Source: Sodiomyces alkalinus F11
Taxonomy: Eukaryota; Ascomycota; Sordariomycetes; Glomerellales; Plectosphaerellaceae
DNA length: 64,000 bases
Direction of reading: 5' to 3'
Assembly (NCBI RefSeq): GCF_003711515.1
Contig: NW_021167089.1
Location: forward strand, 379,296-443,295
This document shows positions 1 to 12,899 of the stretch, in pieces. The notes under the pieces are model-generated. The model saw only the letters and a list, made by a program, of their open reading frames with translations. It was not told the origin of the DNA and searched no databases. Positions within the stretch are counted from its first letter, which is position 1, and the number at the start of each line of letters is the position of its first letter. The position numbers were made by a program, and so were the translations under genes.

Positions 1-3000
1 CATGGTTGGGAGTCTCTGGCGAATATCGAAGCAAGGGATTATATTACAGACAATCGAGGCTAATCAGCTACTTCCATCAACAGGTTAAGAGTCGACAGGG
101 ATCCAACACAACATATGACAGTGGCAGCAACCATGGCCCAAAATCGCCCGACATTAGGCCAGTTCGTCAAGCCGGACCCCGGCGTCGGTGACACAGTACG
201 TTTGTATTCGTTTCTTTGATGTCCGCATATCTCAGTCGAACTTCTCTTCCTACTTTGATATTTGATTTATTTCGTCTGTTTTTGTTTTGTTTGATTTTGG
301 ACGATTCTCCCTAGGGTAACCGGCTTTGTTACATGCTTTTACGCTCCCCTTGACTCTGTTCACCCTTTTCTACCTTTTCTTCTCACCGAGTCGAGTGTCC
401 GTCGAACTCTTTCGACGGACACTCGCGACGCGGGGCCTGAGGATTCAGACGCGCCAAAGAACTTCGATTCGCGAGTTCCAGAAGGCCTATGGACAGGCTC
501 GTTGCAAGCTTGTCGTCGCACAGGTTTAGGGCCTCGTGAGATTGCCAGGGTGGTCCTGTCTCTCAAAAGAGCGACCGGGGGCCAGCATAATCCCTTGTGC
601 CGCCTTGTGGTGTGGGTCCGTTCCATCATGTACCCGTACCATGGACACGCCAAATGGCGCCCCCCACACCTTGCCCTTTCCTCTCCCCTTGCCCCTCTTG
701 CCCCCCTTGCCCCTGAGCTGTCGAGCTGCGAGCCGACCATTCCCCAAGTTATCAAGTTTGGGGATGACAAGGTCGATCGCATGGGTGCACATGTCAGCCA
801 CGACGGATATCGACAAGGTGGTTGCTACTGCCGCTGCGACAAGCGTCTTTAATCCCGTACCGTACCTGCGTGTCGCGGTCGCCATGTGTCAAGCGAGCAT
901 GGTACGGCGTCAAAACATAAGATGGTGGGATGCGCCAACGGGTGGCACAAACGGGTCAGCGACTTGAAGAAGGCCTGGCCTCAAGTGCGTTGCGGTCCAG
1001 TCCAGTTGAATTCAGGTAGTGGACCTGACCGTGCCTCAAACATGGTTGACTTTTCGAGGTCGCCATGCAAAGCACAGCACAGCATAGCACAGCACAGTAA
1101 TGCAATGCATAAGGCTCTAGCAGAGCTGGCTGCTTGCCAAAAGCTGTCGCACTTTGAAGCAAAAAGGGCAATATCCATCAGTTCCAGCACATGCGGCATA
1201 TCCGGTTCCTCGGTGGTGGAGTTGTTGCTGACAGAGCTTCTCCAATCAAACGTGGTTTTGCACTATGGGGACTGGGAAGACCCCTGTCGGGAAACATGGC
1301 TTGTGGCTTGCACAAGACACACAACGCGCTCCAAAGCACCACCACTCTCTCTTCCTTGTTTGACCCTGTGCTTGACAAGCTCTCCCAATTCCCCCGTCTT
1401 GTCACCTTTTTCCGTTCTGGGTTTTCTTGTTGTTCTTCTCGAGAAAACGCCAGGGAAAACGGACCTTCCCAGAGCAGAATACCTGAGCGCGTCTCTCCCA
1501 GGCACCGGGCATTGGTACAATGTACCGACCGAGCGGATGAGGCGGGCGGGCAAGCTCGAAGCCGATCGAGGTCAAATTCCCAAAAACCAAAAGCTGGGGG
1601 CGCGCAAGGACAAGCTTAATTCCAGGACACCACCTTTTCTTGTCACTTCCGTCTTCCTTCGCCTTCGCTTCGGATCTCTTTTGTGTCTGCCCTCCGCTCG
1701 AGAGTCCAAGCGGACCTGTCGATGTACAACGTACATACAACGTAAGGTACTCAACACTACCTTGTGTACAGCGTACTTCGGTTGGGAACTTCCTATCCTC
1801 CTATCCTTTCACAATCCCGCCCAAATGCCTGGTCTTGACCTCGCATCGCATGGGGGACAGGTCATGCATGCATGCATGGGTGGACACATCTCGAGACGTT
1901 AGCCGGCCAGTATCGCATCCTTCAGACCCAACGGAGACAGGACTAGGTCTCTGGTCTCCAACACCCATAGGCGGTGTGGGCAGTGGAGAACCAATGGAGC
2001 GACGAAGGATGGCTTCCACGCTTGGTAAAAGGGGGACGCTAAGCGGAATTGGAGGGGCATGCTTGGGGACAGTGGCTTGACTCTGACCCAACTATACACT
2101 ACCTTACCCAACCACAGGGAACCGGATGAGAAAGTACAAGGTACTTGTCTCGACAACGGGGCCAGCGCCACGCCCGTCTGATCCTTGGATCTTTTGCCTA
2201 AGGTAGCCTCGGAGTACAGTACCTCATTGGGAACTGGCTCCTTGACCGGCTCTGCAAATGGATTCCGCCATTGGCTGTTGAATACGGGAATGCAGTATAC
2301 CCCTGTCACGTTTCTCTCATGTCCCGACCGTTGTCAAAGCCCTGCCCTCCTACACCCCCCCACTCCCACACCCCTCTCTCCTCCTTGGGTTTTTTTTTAT
2401 TCTCTCCCCCCATTTGCCGGTCTACCCCTTTTGCCCTTTTCCACCCAGCCGCATGCCTGCTCCCGCTCATAATACAGGCCTCCCCGGTCAGCTCTTCTCC
2501 CGCCGACCCCCTGCTCTTCAAATCCTGTCTTGCCCTCTACGCTACAACGTACGTTCTCCAGCCTGGTCGACACAACAGGGGGTCGTCTCAAACGAAAAAT
2601 CGGCGACCGCGCACGACGTTTCGCTCCCCACACAACACACGTCGTTTGCATCGACACCTTTGCATTATTTTATTTCCCGTATACCACACCACGTACCTGC
2701 TGATTTATGCGCCAGCCTCTGCTGGAACTTGTCCCGTCTTCTCGTTATACCGGCTCGTCAGACGCGTCGCTTTTGACTGGTTCGTTCCACCATTTTGATT
2801 GCCGCACATTGCGCGGGTGAGGAGAACAATCAGGACGCGTGAGAGATTGGCATCAAGCACCAGCACCCTTGGACCTAACACCTGAACACCCCCCCCCCTC
2901 TCCCCCAATCACAAACCATTCCCAAACCCACCATTTACCAATCCCCCGTCGTCTTGGTTCAAATACCTGAGTCTATATGTACCCCCTACAACCCTTGCCC

Positions 3001-3548
3001 CCCTGTTCGTTCTACTGCCCTGCCCCTTCCACTATCTCATAACCATATTCCTCACTTCGAGTACCGCCTCTTCTTCCTACCGGCACATTGTCCGCTATCA
3101 TTCAATGCCCTTTGCCTTTTTATGTCTGCCCTCTCCGCTAGGAGACAATTAGGAACAAGAAGTCAGCGGAAGTCCGCCCCCAGAGGCCTCGAACCAGACG
3201 CGCAAAACTTGCTGTTACCTTCGCTTGTTCTGGTGGGACCGCCCCATTTCTCCGAAGCCTTGCCTTGCACTTCACGCGGGAGCTCTCAGTTGTGCTGTAC
3301 TAGCAACAATAGGTACATTTGGGCCTTGGACGCCTCACCCGAACCATCCTCGTCAACGTCCAGGGGTTTACGGACCGGGGAGATTCCCCCCTCCCCATCT
3401 TAGCCCCCCCCGTTCATTTCCCTCCGCCCTAGTCCCTGGTAGTGTCAAGGACCAAAAATAAGAATCTCGACGCGCCCTGCTATTTGTTTTCTTTCCCCTC
3501 ACGCGAGTCCATGCCGCCGTTCATAACGAAAAGAAAAGCCAGGAACTA
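1..3548. other. Long gene-poor region upstream of medA
   Basis: No gene with convincing protein-like composition is visible in these 3.5 kb. The right half (about 2300-3540) is pyrimidine-rich and contains C-runs, as in fungal promoters and long 5' leaders. Several short AUG-started frames precede the medA start, which would fit a long regulated leader. Near the left edge an ATG at 133 in a strong context (CAACCATGGCC) opens 21 codons and runs into a GTACGT donor-like site at 196. It could be a first exon, an upstream ORF or chance. A 338-codon frame (886-1902) lacks recognisable domains and has repeat-derived composition, so it is not called. Confidence 0.5.
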
Positions 3549-6500
3549 ATGGGTTTATCCTCTATGCAGCAACACCCCCCCCACCATCAACAGGGTCCTG
3601 CACCTCATCAGCACTTGCAACGGCAATCGCACCCTCAGCATCAGCACCCGCGATCCTCGAGCATCGGCCATCCGCAACATCACTCACAGCAACCTTCGCA
3701 GTCTCAGAACCCCCCTGCCTACACGCAAGGACATAGCATCACGTCGCCCTACAGCCAACCAGCCGCGCAAGCCAACGCAGCTCAATCTGCCCAAGACGGC
3801 CTACCCTACTATACCCACCCGAGTCCATACAGCACGCCAGGCGCAACAAGCGGGTACACATCCGCAGGTGAGTTATCCTCTGCCACGTCTCTCAAGAGGG
3901 TCGCGTTTTCTCCCTTTACTCGACGCGCCTCCGGGCGGCATCGAAGTTGGCTAACCCAAGTTTTCACCAGATACGTCCGACATGATGGCGGCCGCTCAGA
4001 TGCCGCGACCACCATACCCCCCGATGTCCTACCACACTCCCCAGTCCAACTCGCCGGCATCGGTCGCGTCTCCATCACAACATGACCAACATCGGAGCAT
4101 CTACGCTCAGCCGCCGTCACAGCACCTCCCGCAGAATATGTACTACCAAACTCACCAGGCGCATTATCAGACGATGCAACCCCAGCCACAGCAATCGCCT
4201 TATGCGCAACACGCACATGCACACGCGCAAGCACAAGCGCACGCACACGGGCATGCGCACGCCGCACATCCGCATCAGTCCATGTCGTCACAGCAGAGTA
4301 TGATGATGTCGCAAGGCCAGCAACAACCACAGATGCACCAGCAATCGAGCCAGCATCATCCCCAACAGCAGCAACAGCAACATCAACAACAACAACAAGC
4401 CCAGCCTCAGATGACCAACAGCCCGCGTCACGTGAAGCAAGAGCCGCAGTCCCAGGTACCCCTGCAACTCCAGAAACCGCAACCCCCGCCCATGGGCCAC
4501 AGCCCCCATCCTCCCAACGGCTCGGCCATGTCGACGCCAACGGGTTCGACGTCTGGAGGCGTCAATCCCAACGCGGCACCCGGGCCCATCCCTGCCACCA
4601 CGCCGCTGGTCGTGCGGCAGGATCAAAACGGGGTACAGTGGATAGCCTTCGAATACTCGCGGGACCGCGTCAAGATGGAATACACCATTCGCTGCGACGT
4701 CGAGTCGGTCAACACGGACGAGCTATCGCAGGAGTTCAAGACGGAGAACTGCGTCTATCCGCGAGCCTGCGTGCCGAAGGACCTGTACCGCGGTAACCGG
4801 CAAGTCTATGAAACGGAGTGCAACACGGTTGGGTGGGCACTGGCGCAGCTCAACCCCTCGCTGCGGGGCAAGCGCGGTCTCATCCAACGCGCCGTCGACA
4901 GCTGGAGGAATAGCAACCAAGACCCCCGGCTGCGCAGCCGGAGAGTGCGCCGACAGGCCAAGATGAACACGCGAAAAGCCAGCCAGCAGGCCCCTCACCA
5001 GCCGCAGCACATGGGCGGTCCTAGCCCTCCAGGGATGCCGCCGACTCCTGGGGCCATGGGACCGGGTCAGGGCCCGTCCGGTTCGGCCAAGATGCCCGGG
5101 ATGGCCAGCATGGGCCACATGGGGCATGGTGGTGCTCAGGGCGGAGCGGACGAAGTCGGTATGTTCCATCAGATGTGATTTGAAGAGCCCCCGCGCATCT
5201 GCTGCCAATTGCCACCCTGTTGTTGATCGTCGTTGTTGATCGCTGCACCACACCGCACCGCACTACACACCGATACCCAACAACTCGAAGCCGTGTTGAA
5301 TCATGTGATACCACTTTTATATACACCTTTTCTTCTTTCTTTTTCATTTCCCTCATCATCACTTGCACAGGCCTGCCATGTTCTGCCTGTAACTTGAGGA
5401 ATTTGTGCCTTTTTCTTTTCTTTTTATATACTGTCATCGATTTGTGCCCTCTGGTCAGAAGCGGGAGGAAAAAGTGGTCTTCGTGCTGAGCTGTTTTTCT
5501 TCCCTTTCTCTCTTTTCCTTTTTTTCTTCTTCTTTTCTTCTTCGTCTTCTCTCTGGCGATGTGTTGCGACTGGTACCGGGCTTTGCGTGGCGATAACTGC
5601 TCCTGGTAGCACTATCACTATACCGTCAGCCCGCTGGCCACTGCGATGTTATCGCGCAGCAAAGGACTCAGCGGCTTGTCAGGAGGGATTTCCATTTCTC
5701 ATCGGCACAGGCTTGTACATTATCATAGTCAGTCACATGCCAATTGCTGGCTCTCACCATCGATGCTGCTGCTACTGCTCTTAGACACTCGCACGATATT
5801 TCGGAAGCAGATATCATTCATGTCCAAGCCTAGGTGGGATGGACGACAGATGAGGGTTCCAACGAGTCCTGTGGCATTTAAAGCTGCATGACCTTGGAAC
5901 ACATCAGTCTACCTCCTTTTCTTTTGGCATTCCAATCACATCACCATCGATCGCGTTGTTTCTCTTTTCGTTTCTTGGGAACATTTTGGAAGAGATGAAG
6001 ACAGACCCCTGCCCCGATCCTGCCGATTATCCTTTCAGAGGCCACACCTCCACACCCCATTTTTCTCTCTTCTTCTTCTTCTTCTTCTCACACCCCTGAC
6101 ATGATCGACGCGGCTTTTCCCAATGCAGATTTGGGCAGGACTCCTCGCTAACGCTGCCCCTTTCTTCCCCTCCACAGCCGGTGGACAGTACATGGATGAG
6201 CAACATCACCACCATCAAGCCCCTACCCAAGGTCCCAACATCGACGCCGACGACACGCGGCAGGCTCAGGTATTCAACAACAGTGGCTACGGCGGGCACT
6301 CCGCTTACCCAGCGCCCAACTCGGCGTCCATGTCACACATGGGCGGCGGTTCTCACGGGGGTCCCATCACCGCCACCAGACATCACAGCCGTGACAAGGG
6401 ACATTCGAACGGCCCCGACGACCTGTTTCCGAACCTACCGGAGGCGAAGAAGCGCAAATTCATCCTCGTCGATGACCATTCGCGCAACTCCCGACTGCGT

Positions 6501-7123
6501 GTGCGAGTCACCCTCGAGGGGGTTGATACGCAGGAGATTCCCGATTCCTTCCGCAAGAGCGCCGCGGTCTACCCGGACTCGTTCTTCCCCCGCGAGATGC
6601 AAAGCCCGCCTCCTTCGCCTACCGGTTCGAGGTTCTTCATGGACGACCTAAACGATGGAGACGACGGCATCGAGGACACGAACGGCCGTGAGATGACGAG
6701 GAACCGGGGCCGGTCGTCCCAAATGGCGAAAGTGCCCATCGGGGAGAACACCGAGGCCGAGGTCCCGATCCCGCGTCTGAGGAAGGGGATGCGCGGCAGG
6801 GAAGTCCGGTTGAATGATCTGGGGTATCGCATGGCCTGGCTCCAGAGTCGTGTCTTTGCGCAGCGGAACATCTTTCTCCAGCGAGCCCGTAAGTTTTGAC
6901 CGTCTCGTCGACAAAAATTCCAAATTTCGTCCGAATATCATTGACTAATCATGTTGCTTCTTTTTTTTTTTTTTTTCTTATAGTGGACTGCTATCGGAAT
7001 AAAACCCGATCGGCCATTGATTCGGTCATGCAGGATATCAAGGTCGTTGCGCCTCACTATGAGACTCGCGTCGGCAAGCGGAAGTGGAATGACCGAAGGC
7101 GGAGATCCGAGTCCGACGACTAG
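3549..7123 (+). CDS. medA: MedA/Acon-3-type developmental regulator (DUF8032-like domain)
   Basis: Likely ortholog of Aspergillus medusa A, Neurospora acon-3 and Magnaporthe ACR1, nuclear regulators of conidiophore development. Proposed exons are 3549-3867, 3971-5158, 6178-6888 and 6984-7123; all junctions keep phase and give 785 residues. The N-terminal third is Gln/His/Pro-rich (poly-Q and H/Q tracts near residues 200-290). The conserved block follows: it contains WIAFEYSRDRVKMEYTIRCD, then NCVYPRAC, then GWALAQLNPSLRGKRGLIQR and SRRVRRQAK, with basic residues suggesting nuclear or DNA contact. The third exon carries a second conserved block (KKRKFILVDD, then AVYPDSFFPREMQSPPPSP). The start ATG is the first in the open frame. 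Intron 2 is unusually long (1019 nt). Family recognition is strong; exact function in this organism is inferred. Confidence 0.85.
5159..6177 (+). other. 1019-nt intron 2 of the medA gene
   Basis: The donor GTATGT at 5159 and the acceptor TCCACAG ending at 6177 join the two conserved halves in phase (one base left before, two after). Read through unspliced, the frame stops after six more codons (TGA at 5176), so retention would give a protein of about 502 residues lacking the second conserved block. The intron is pyrimidine-rich, with CTT/TTC runs near 5320-5550 and 6060-6090, and holds no protein-like frame. Confidence 0.7.
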
Positions 7124-7718
7124 GCGATACATACCATACCTCTCTACCCTCTACCACGTCGACTTGACGCATTCGCTTCAAGCAAGGCGTCGCGTCGGAA
7201 ATCCCCCATGTTGGCGAGCAGTCAGCCTTGGTTTTTTTTTTCCCTCTTTTTTTTTCGATTCTTTACAGCAAGCAAAATACCCGCTTTGCTATGATACCTT
7301 GTCCCCCCGTACTGGAGCACCCAAAAAGTGCGAGGGCTGATTTCTGTGCGGCTGTTTCTGATTTTTTTACCCTGGTACTGAAACTCCTCGACTCCGTTTC
7401 TGTTGTATTGCCTGGATCGAGGAAGGTCTTGTTGTTCTATCTTATTAGGTGGGGGTTGTTGACGTGAAGAGACGATGAAGGATGGTCCTGTATAAAGAAA
7501 GGAAAACCTGGTCAAAAACCAAGGTGGAATGTTTTGCTTCCGCCAGTCGTTCTGCATATAGCCGTTTCGGTATGCGCTATATTGTGCCCATTCTTCGTCT
7601 TACGATTTGGCCTCTCTGTTCTTTTAATCCAGCTTTCTCTCATCGAGCGGTCTGTCAAGTAGGGGGGTATTTCGAACATTGAGAGACACACAAGCAGGCA
7701 CCGCATTGAACTTGTGTG
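7124..7718. other. Convergent 3' region between medA and the methyltransferase-like gene
   Basis: Two genes end facing each other here. The stretch has T-runs (7232-7256) and no protein-like frame. It must hold both 3' UTRs and poly(A) sites; I see no further element. Confidence 0.6.
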
Positions 7719-9017
7719 TTAACTTGATTCTATCTTGGTGGCATCTGACACCGGCGCCCTATCCCCCCTCTGGAAGATATACAGAGCCTCATCTTTGCCG
7801 GGAAAGCTGGGGAGGGCCACCTGCACGACCTTGACCCACTCCTTCTGCTGCGTCTCCATGTACTCGTCCATAGTCACGTCCCTGAACCCAGTATAGCCAT
7901 TCCGGTTCTGCGTGCCGACAACGGCGATGGTGTCCCCGCGGTAAGCGGCGACCAAGTCCCGGGTGAAGGCGCCCCGCCCATCGGCCCCGACGACCGGGTA
8001 CACGAGCAGCAAGACCACATCCCTCGCGCCGTCGCGGGCCGCGAGCCAGCGCAGCCCGTCGGCGACGATGGTGTCGGGGACCCAGGTCACCCGCCAGACG
8101 CTCTGCATGTTATCGACGGGAAACACGGGGCCCAGGCCGTAGGCGCGGAGCATGTGGGACCAGTACCCGTTCCCGGAGCCCATGTCGGCGAGGGGACGGC
8201 CGGCGGCGACGAGGCGGAGGAGCTCGAGGCTTTCGTGGGACGGGACGGCGCAGCCGAAGTGGTGCATTAGGACGGGGAGCACGTGGTGGCTCGTCGCGAC
8301 GACGCGTTCCGAGGGCCCGGGCCCCGCGCAGGGGCCGCACCATTCGAGGTTGCGGCAGGACCAGGCCCAGAAGTCGAAGTATGGGTTCGCGGCGGGAGGC
8401 GTCTTGCAGCGCGGGATGGAGAGTTGGGCGGCGCGGGAGGGGTGGAGGAAACGTCGGGCGGTTAGGTGGGCGGCGGATTGCGCGCGAAGGGAGCCTTTCT
8501 TGGCGTTGCTTTGCATGCCTTTTAGAGCGGAGGTCGTCTGCGTGGCTGGCTCGAAGATGGAGATGTAGGCTTCTATGTCGCCTGGCGGTGGAGGGTCCAG
8601 CTGCCCGGCGTCCGCGGTCAGTGGCCAAGTCGTGGTTCTCGGGATAGTGAGGCCTAATAAAGAGAGATTTGGGGAGAGAGAAAGAGAGAGATTATGATAC
8701 TAGAGAAGACGGAAAAGCGGAGTGCTTACCGGGATGCCATCTTTTGCCCTGTACCAGGCGTGTAGGTTGTTGACGCCACCCAGGCTCACGACGTGTTGGA
8801 CCTGAGCTAGCGTAACGCTCGTCGTGGCATGGTAGGTGTAGGTATCCCGCTCCGGGAGACCGAAAGACGTGACAATGGCATGGTATAGGTCGTTCTTGTT
8901 GAGATGTTCACCAACTTTCTGCTGGCGAGAGGCGTCTTCGAGGTATTTATCGGGGGTGAAAGCTGGGTTGCCGACGCAATGGACGAATTTCGCCCTTTTA
9001 TGTGTTTCGTGAGACAT
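7719..9017 (-). CDS. Putative SAM-dependent methyltransferase-like protein
   Basis: Two exons, 9017-8730 and 8600-7719, are joined in phase 0 (donor GTAAGC, acceptor GGGCAG) and give 389 residues. The second exon has a Rossmann-type glycine loop, ADMGSGNGYWSHML, followed by an acidic residue after the next strand (FPVDNM), which is the layout of motif I and its post-strand in class I methyltransferases. It also has Trp/Cys-rich segments around FDFWAWSCRNLEWCGPC. The substrate cannot be told from sequence. The first exon (HETHKRAKFVHCVGNPAFTP) is conserved-looking but unassigned. No signal peptide or membrane segment is seen, so it is probably cytosolic. The gene is convergent with medA and has its own upstream region. 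Confidence 0.7.
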
Positions 9018-9996
9018 GGGAATAGAACAAGAAGAAAAAGGGAACCGGCCTCGGGAGTCTAACAGGAAATTAATAATTAATCAAAGTCGAAATACATAAT
9101 TTTCTCTGCCACTGAGTTGCAGGCTGAATCGGTCGCACGTTACACTGCGTTACACTGTGTCGCTCGCTCATAATGTTGTTGCTTGCGACGTAGTGACGTA
9201 TACTTCGTCCTAATATGTGGGGGAGGGGTAGATAAGGTAAGGTACATAAGCCTCGGCGCCGACATCACGTGCGTCTTCTTGCCCTCATTTGTCACTTTCT
9301 CACCCCTGCCCTGCATCTATCGTGATACCTTCGCCAAGACGAACATTTGCACGTCACCGAGCGACCGAAGAAGAGACGATACTCAAATTCTAGATAGGAT
9401 CAGAGCGTGGGTTTATTTTATCTGATGCAACTCACCTTCTCGTGTAGTGCACGCCCAGTGCCCTTTTCGGTGTCAATTTCCGAATACGTATGATTGGTTC
9501 CGAAGTCCCCTTGCTATACATATATCTCGGAACAGAGAGCCCAACTCGAAAAGCTCGGTATAACAGGAAGGGTATCAAAGTTGTGGCGGCACATAGACAT
9601 CAGAACATCGTGACATACCCCCATCCATACCTTGAACCCAAAATGAAACCTGTTTTTATTTTTATTTTTTTCCCGCGCCTTGCTTTTCCCTCCCCTTATA
9701 CGACAAGTCAACCAGCATAGACACTAAAGTAAGGAAGGAAGGAAAAAATCCCAAATCTATAAGGGGTAAGTATAAAATAAAATAAAAATAAGAAAAGGAA
9801 AAGGAAAAGGAAAAGGAAAAGGAAAAGGAAAAGGAAAAGAGGCAAGTCGTGACAAGCCCCTACAAGGTTTGGAGTGGTTGACGCCCGTCAAACAAGCACA
9901 TTGATCCTCGGCGGTGGATTTTGAATGGATAGCCATCTCCCAACTCGGGCCGGAATCGTGGTGTTAATACCTGGGTTCCTCGGTCTCGTCGTTTCG
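9018..9996. other. Intergenic region between two minus-strand genes
   Basis: This holds the promoter of the methyltransferase-like gene and the 3' end of the DUF8035-type gene. It is AT-richer than the coding flanks and includes a hexanucleotide repeat (next entry). No protein-like frame is seen. Confidence 0.6.
9792..9839. repeat. Microsatellite (GAAAAG/AAAAGG)n
   Basis: About eight uninterrupted copies of a 6-bp purine unit. It lies downstream of the DUF8035-type gene stop, probably in or just past the 3' UTR. Confidence 0.95.
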
Positions 9997-12748
9997 TCAA
10001 TGCCTTCGATGCCGCTCTCGATCTCTATCACGTTCCTCGTCGTAACGTTCGTAATCATCGTCTCGCCGATGGTGGCGGTATTGTCTTGGTCGTTCGTCCT
10101 CTTCAGGTCTCTGATCCCGCTCCCGCTCTCGATCCCGCTCCTTCCCTCGCTCCCTTTCGCGTTCCTTTTCTCGGCGTTCTTGTGAAAACAGTTAGATCTG
10201 GAACCTGGAAGCTGAAACCCGCTTGGATGGAAAACATTCAAAAAAACATACCCCGTAGCTGCGCCGTTGCGGTCGCATATTCTTTAATCTCTTCCGAGCT
10301 CAGTACCCTAAGCACGATAACAAAATCATCGCGGACTTCAAACCGCTCTTTCCCAATCGTCAGAGCCTCCGGGTTCACAACTCGCCGGGAGATCTTGGTC
10401 CACCGTGCATTGGATGGGACCTCTCGCAGCTTCTTATCGTCCTTATGCGGGGCCACGCCCTCGCGAATCGGGTTCTCTTCCTCTGGGAATTTCCTTGGCG
10501 GTTTGAGGATGCTCTTGAGAGGCTTGTCATGTTTGTCGCGGGGTGGCGAAACCACGCGAACTTGCTTCTCTTCGGCCTTTCGGGGCACCACCTCGCGGCC
10601 CCGTGCCTGCGACTCATCCACTTCTACCAACATCGAAGAAGATTGTTGGGACAAAGCGGCCGGATTCCCCCTAGGTAATTCCTGTCTTGTTGTCCTGGCC
10701 ATATCCTCTTCGCGTTCCGCAACTGTGGGCTTGTCCCCCTTTCTCTCCTTCGGGGAATCGGACGCCTTCATGTCTGAGAGCTGTTCTCTCAAGTCACGCA
10801 GGTCATTGGTGTCGGTGGGGTCGAACGCAGATGTCACTCGTGACCGCCTTGGTTTGCCTGCCGTCTTGTCGTCTTCGTCTGCTAAACCATCATCCCGCGT
10901 CGATGCCCTGACGGGTTCGTCACCGCGGAAGGCTTCTGCTTCACGCCGATGACGGTCCCGCGTCTCGCCATCGGAATGGTCCTTCCGATCAGTAGACTCT
11001 TCGCGAGCTTTATGTCGCTCCGCACGCTCGGCAGAACGGGCCGCCGCCGCCGCCGCCGCCGCCACCTCCTCCTCCTCCTTTTCCCTTTCCCTCCGACGTT
11101 CACGGTCCCGATCGCGCTGGATTTCCTCTTCCTGACTTCGCCGACGGGATTCCTTTTCGGACTCCTCGGCTGGCGTCTCATCCTTCTTGGCAGCGTGCCC
11201 GAGACCAAGCGCGGCCGCGGCGACGCCCAAGCCTGTGCCGACCTCGTCGCGGAACCTAACCCGCTCGGGCTCCTCATCGCTTGCCTGGCTGTGCCGTTGT
11301 CCCGGGTCTTTCGTATCCTTCTCCGGCCGGAATGGCTCGCGACTCCTTTTCCAGTCGTCATCGCGCGTGCCGCGTGTTTCGCGACCAGAAGGATACTTGA
11401 TCTCTTCGTCAGACCCACCCCTCCTATCTTCACCCGGGACGCGATATTCTCTGCGAGTCTCGCGGCGCTCGTCGTGCTCACTCCCGACGGTAACCGGATC
11501 GGCACGTGCGCCGTCGGTAGTGAGGATGCCGAACCCACGGGTCGCAATGTCATCGTCCCGATAGACGCCATGAACGGGCTCGTATGGGGGGTCATACTGG
11601 CGTTCGAGGTCCTTGAGCTGCCTATAATTACGATCTTCCTCGCGGCTCCGGTAGTAATCTTCGTGATGGCTAGACCGAGGAGCTGGCTCCTGGTAGACGG
11701 AGACGGGGCGTCGTCGGGAAGTCTTGGGATCGACAGCGGGAGGAGCAGCAGGCTCGACGTATGTTCCGCCAGCCCGCTCTTTCGAGCCCTCGGAAGCCTG
11801 GAGGTGGGCGGGAGCAGGTGGCACCGCGGGCGGAATAGACGGTGGCAGCGGGTTGGAGTCATAGGGAGCGGAGGCGGTAGGGCCTCGGCTGATCCTATCG
11901 AAGCCCCGGGTCGTAGGCGGGGGTCCGCCCCGACTGTCGTAGCGCGTTCCGGCACCGGTGGCATTGGCGTAAGGACGACCGATGTCAGTGGGCACATTGA
12001 CGGTCGGACGATGGTAACCGCGATCAAGGCTCTCCCGCCTACGCGACCGGGATGGGCGTTCGTGGGACAAGTCGTAGCGGGCGAGATCGCTCGGTGTTGT
12101 ATATTCGTACCCGGCGTCGCCGTAGTCGATCGCGGCTGGATCATGTCGTGACTGGCCGGAGTAGAGGACGGCGGGGCGCGACGGACGGTACGGGTCGGGC
12201 CTAGACGAAAGCAAGGTGTCGGCAGACCGCAAGTAGCTGTAGTCGTCCGTCGTCCCGGCGTACGAGGTGCCTCGGTGGTGGCTCCGAGAGCGTATAGAAG
12301 AAGAAGCGGGTTGTGTGTAGAACTGCGAGTCGCTCGCACGGAATTCGTCGCGTGATGGACTAGTGTGGTGGGAATGCGAGGCACCGTGCTGCGTCCGGGG
12401 CTGGGTCGTAGTGACGATGACGGGCCGGGTGGCTGCTGAATCAATCGTCGAGGAGCGATGAGCGCGACTAGGTTCGCGAATAGTTGGGCCGCGGGTTAGA
12501 GGGTCTTTCGGGACGGCATAGCTAGGAGTGGCGGTGGTGGTGGCGGCAGCAGGAGGGTTGGCAGGTGGGCCGGCGGCAGTGTAGCCTCTGGAGCCAACGG
12601 GCTGGTATCGAGACGAAGGAGGCATGACCTGGATGTCCCCACCGTACATAGACGTAAAACCAACGCTGCTGGGCATAGATGCCCTCGCGGGGTTGAAAGT
12701 CGGCGAGCGCGGCCTTGGGTAGCCATATCGTGAGTAGCGGGGTTCCAT
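9997..12748 (-). CDS. DUF8035-type Arg/Ser/Glu-rich protein
   Basis: Two exons, 12748-10252 and 10178-9997, are spliced in phase 1 (donor GTATGT at 10251, acceptor CACAAG) and give 892 residues. The first 300 residues are Ser/Tyr/Pro/Arg-rich and disordered (start MEPRYSRYGYPRPRSP). The middle is charged, with RD/RE/KE runs and an Ala tract encoded by GCC repeats. Near the C-terminus a compact conserved block (ARWTKISRRVVNPEAL, then ERFEVRDDFVIVLRVLSSEE) matches the fungal domain I know as DUF8035. The small last exon encodes an almost purely Arg/Glu/Asp tail ending RDRERHRRH. Composition resembles nuclear RS/RE-type RNA-associated proteins, but that is inference and no function is assigned. 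A 400-codon antisense frame over this gene is a shadow. Confidence 0.75.
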
Positions 12749-12868
12749 GATGACGTGGGCAAAGCGAGATAAAATCCTCGCTGGCTGCTCGTTGTCGTCG
12801 GTTCCAAGAAGGAAGGCAAATAAATGATGGGTCAGGGTAAATGGAGTGCCAAACGGAGACAGATAAAT

Positions 12869-12899
<31 letters not shown>

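Noticed and set aside
886..1902. 338-codon plus-strand open frame
   Set aside because: It opens from a GTG, has no recognisable domain, part of its composition comes from a CAGCACAG repeat, and other frames over the same region are also open. It could be part of a leader, but coding is not supported.
3809..4540. 243-codon minus-strand frame over medA
   Set aside because: A shadow of the His/Gln-rich medA exon; composition mirrors the sense codons.
10949..12151. 400-codon plus-strand frame
   Set aside because: It is antisense to the DUF8035-type gene and is explained by that gene's Arg/Glu-rich codons.
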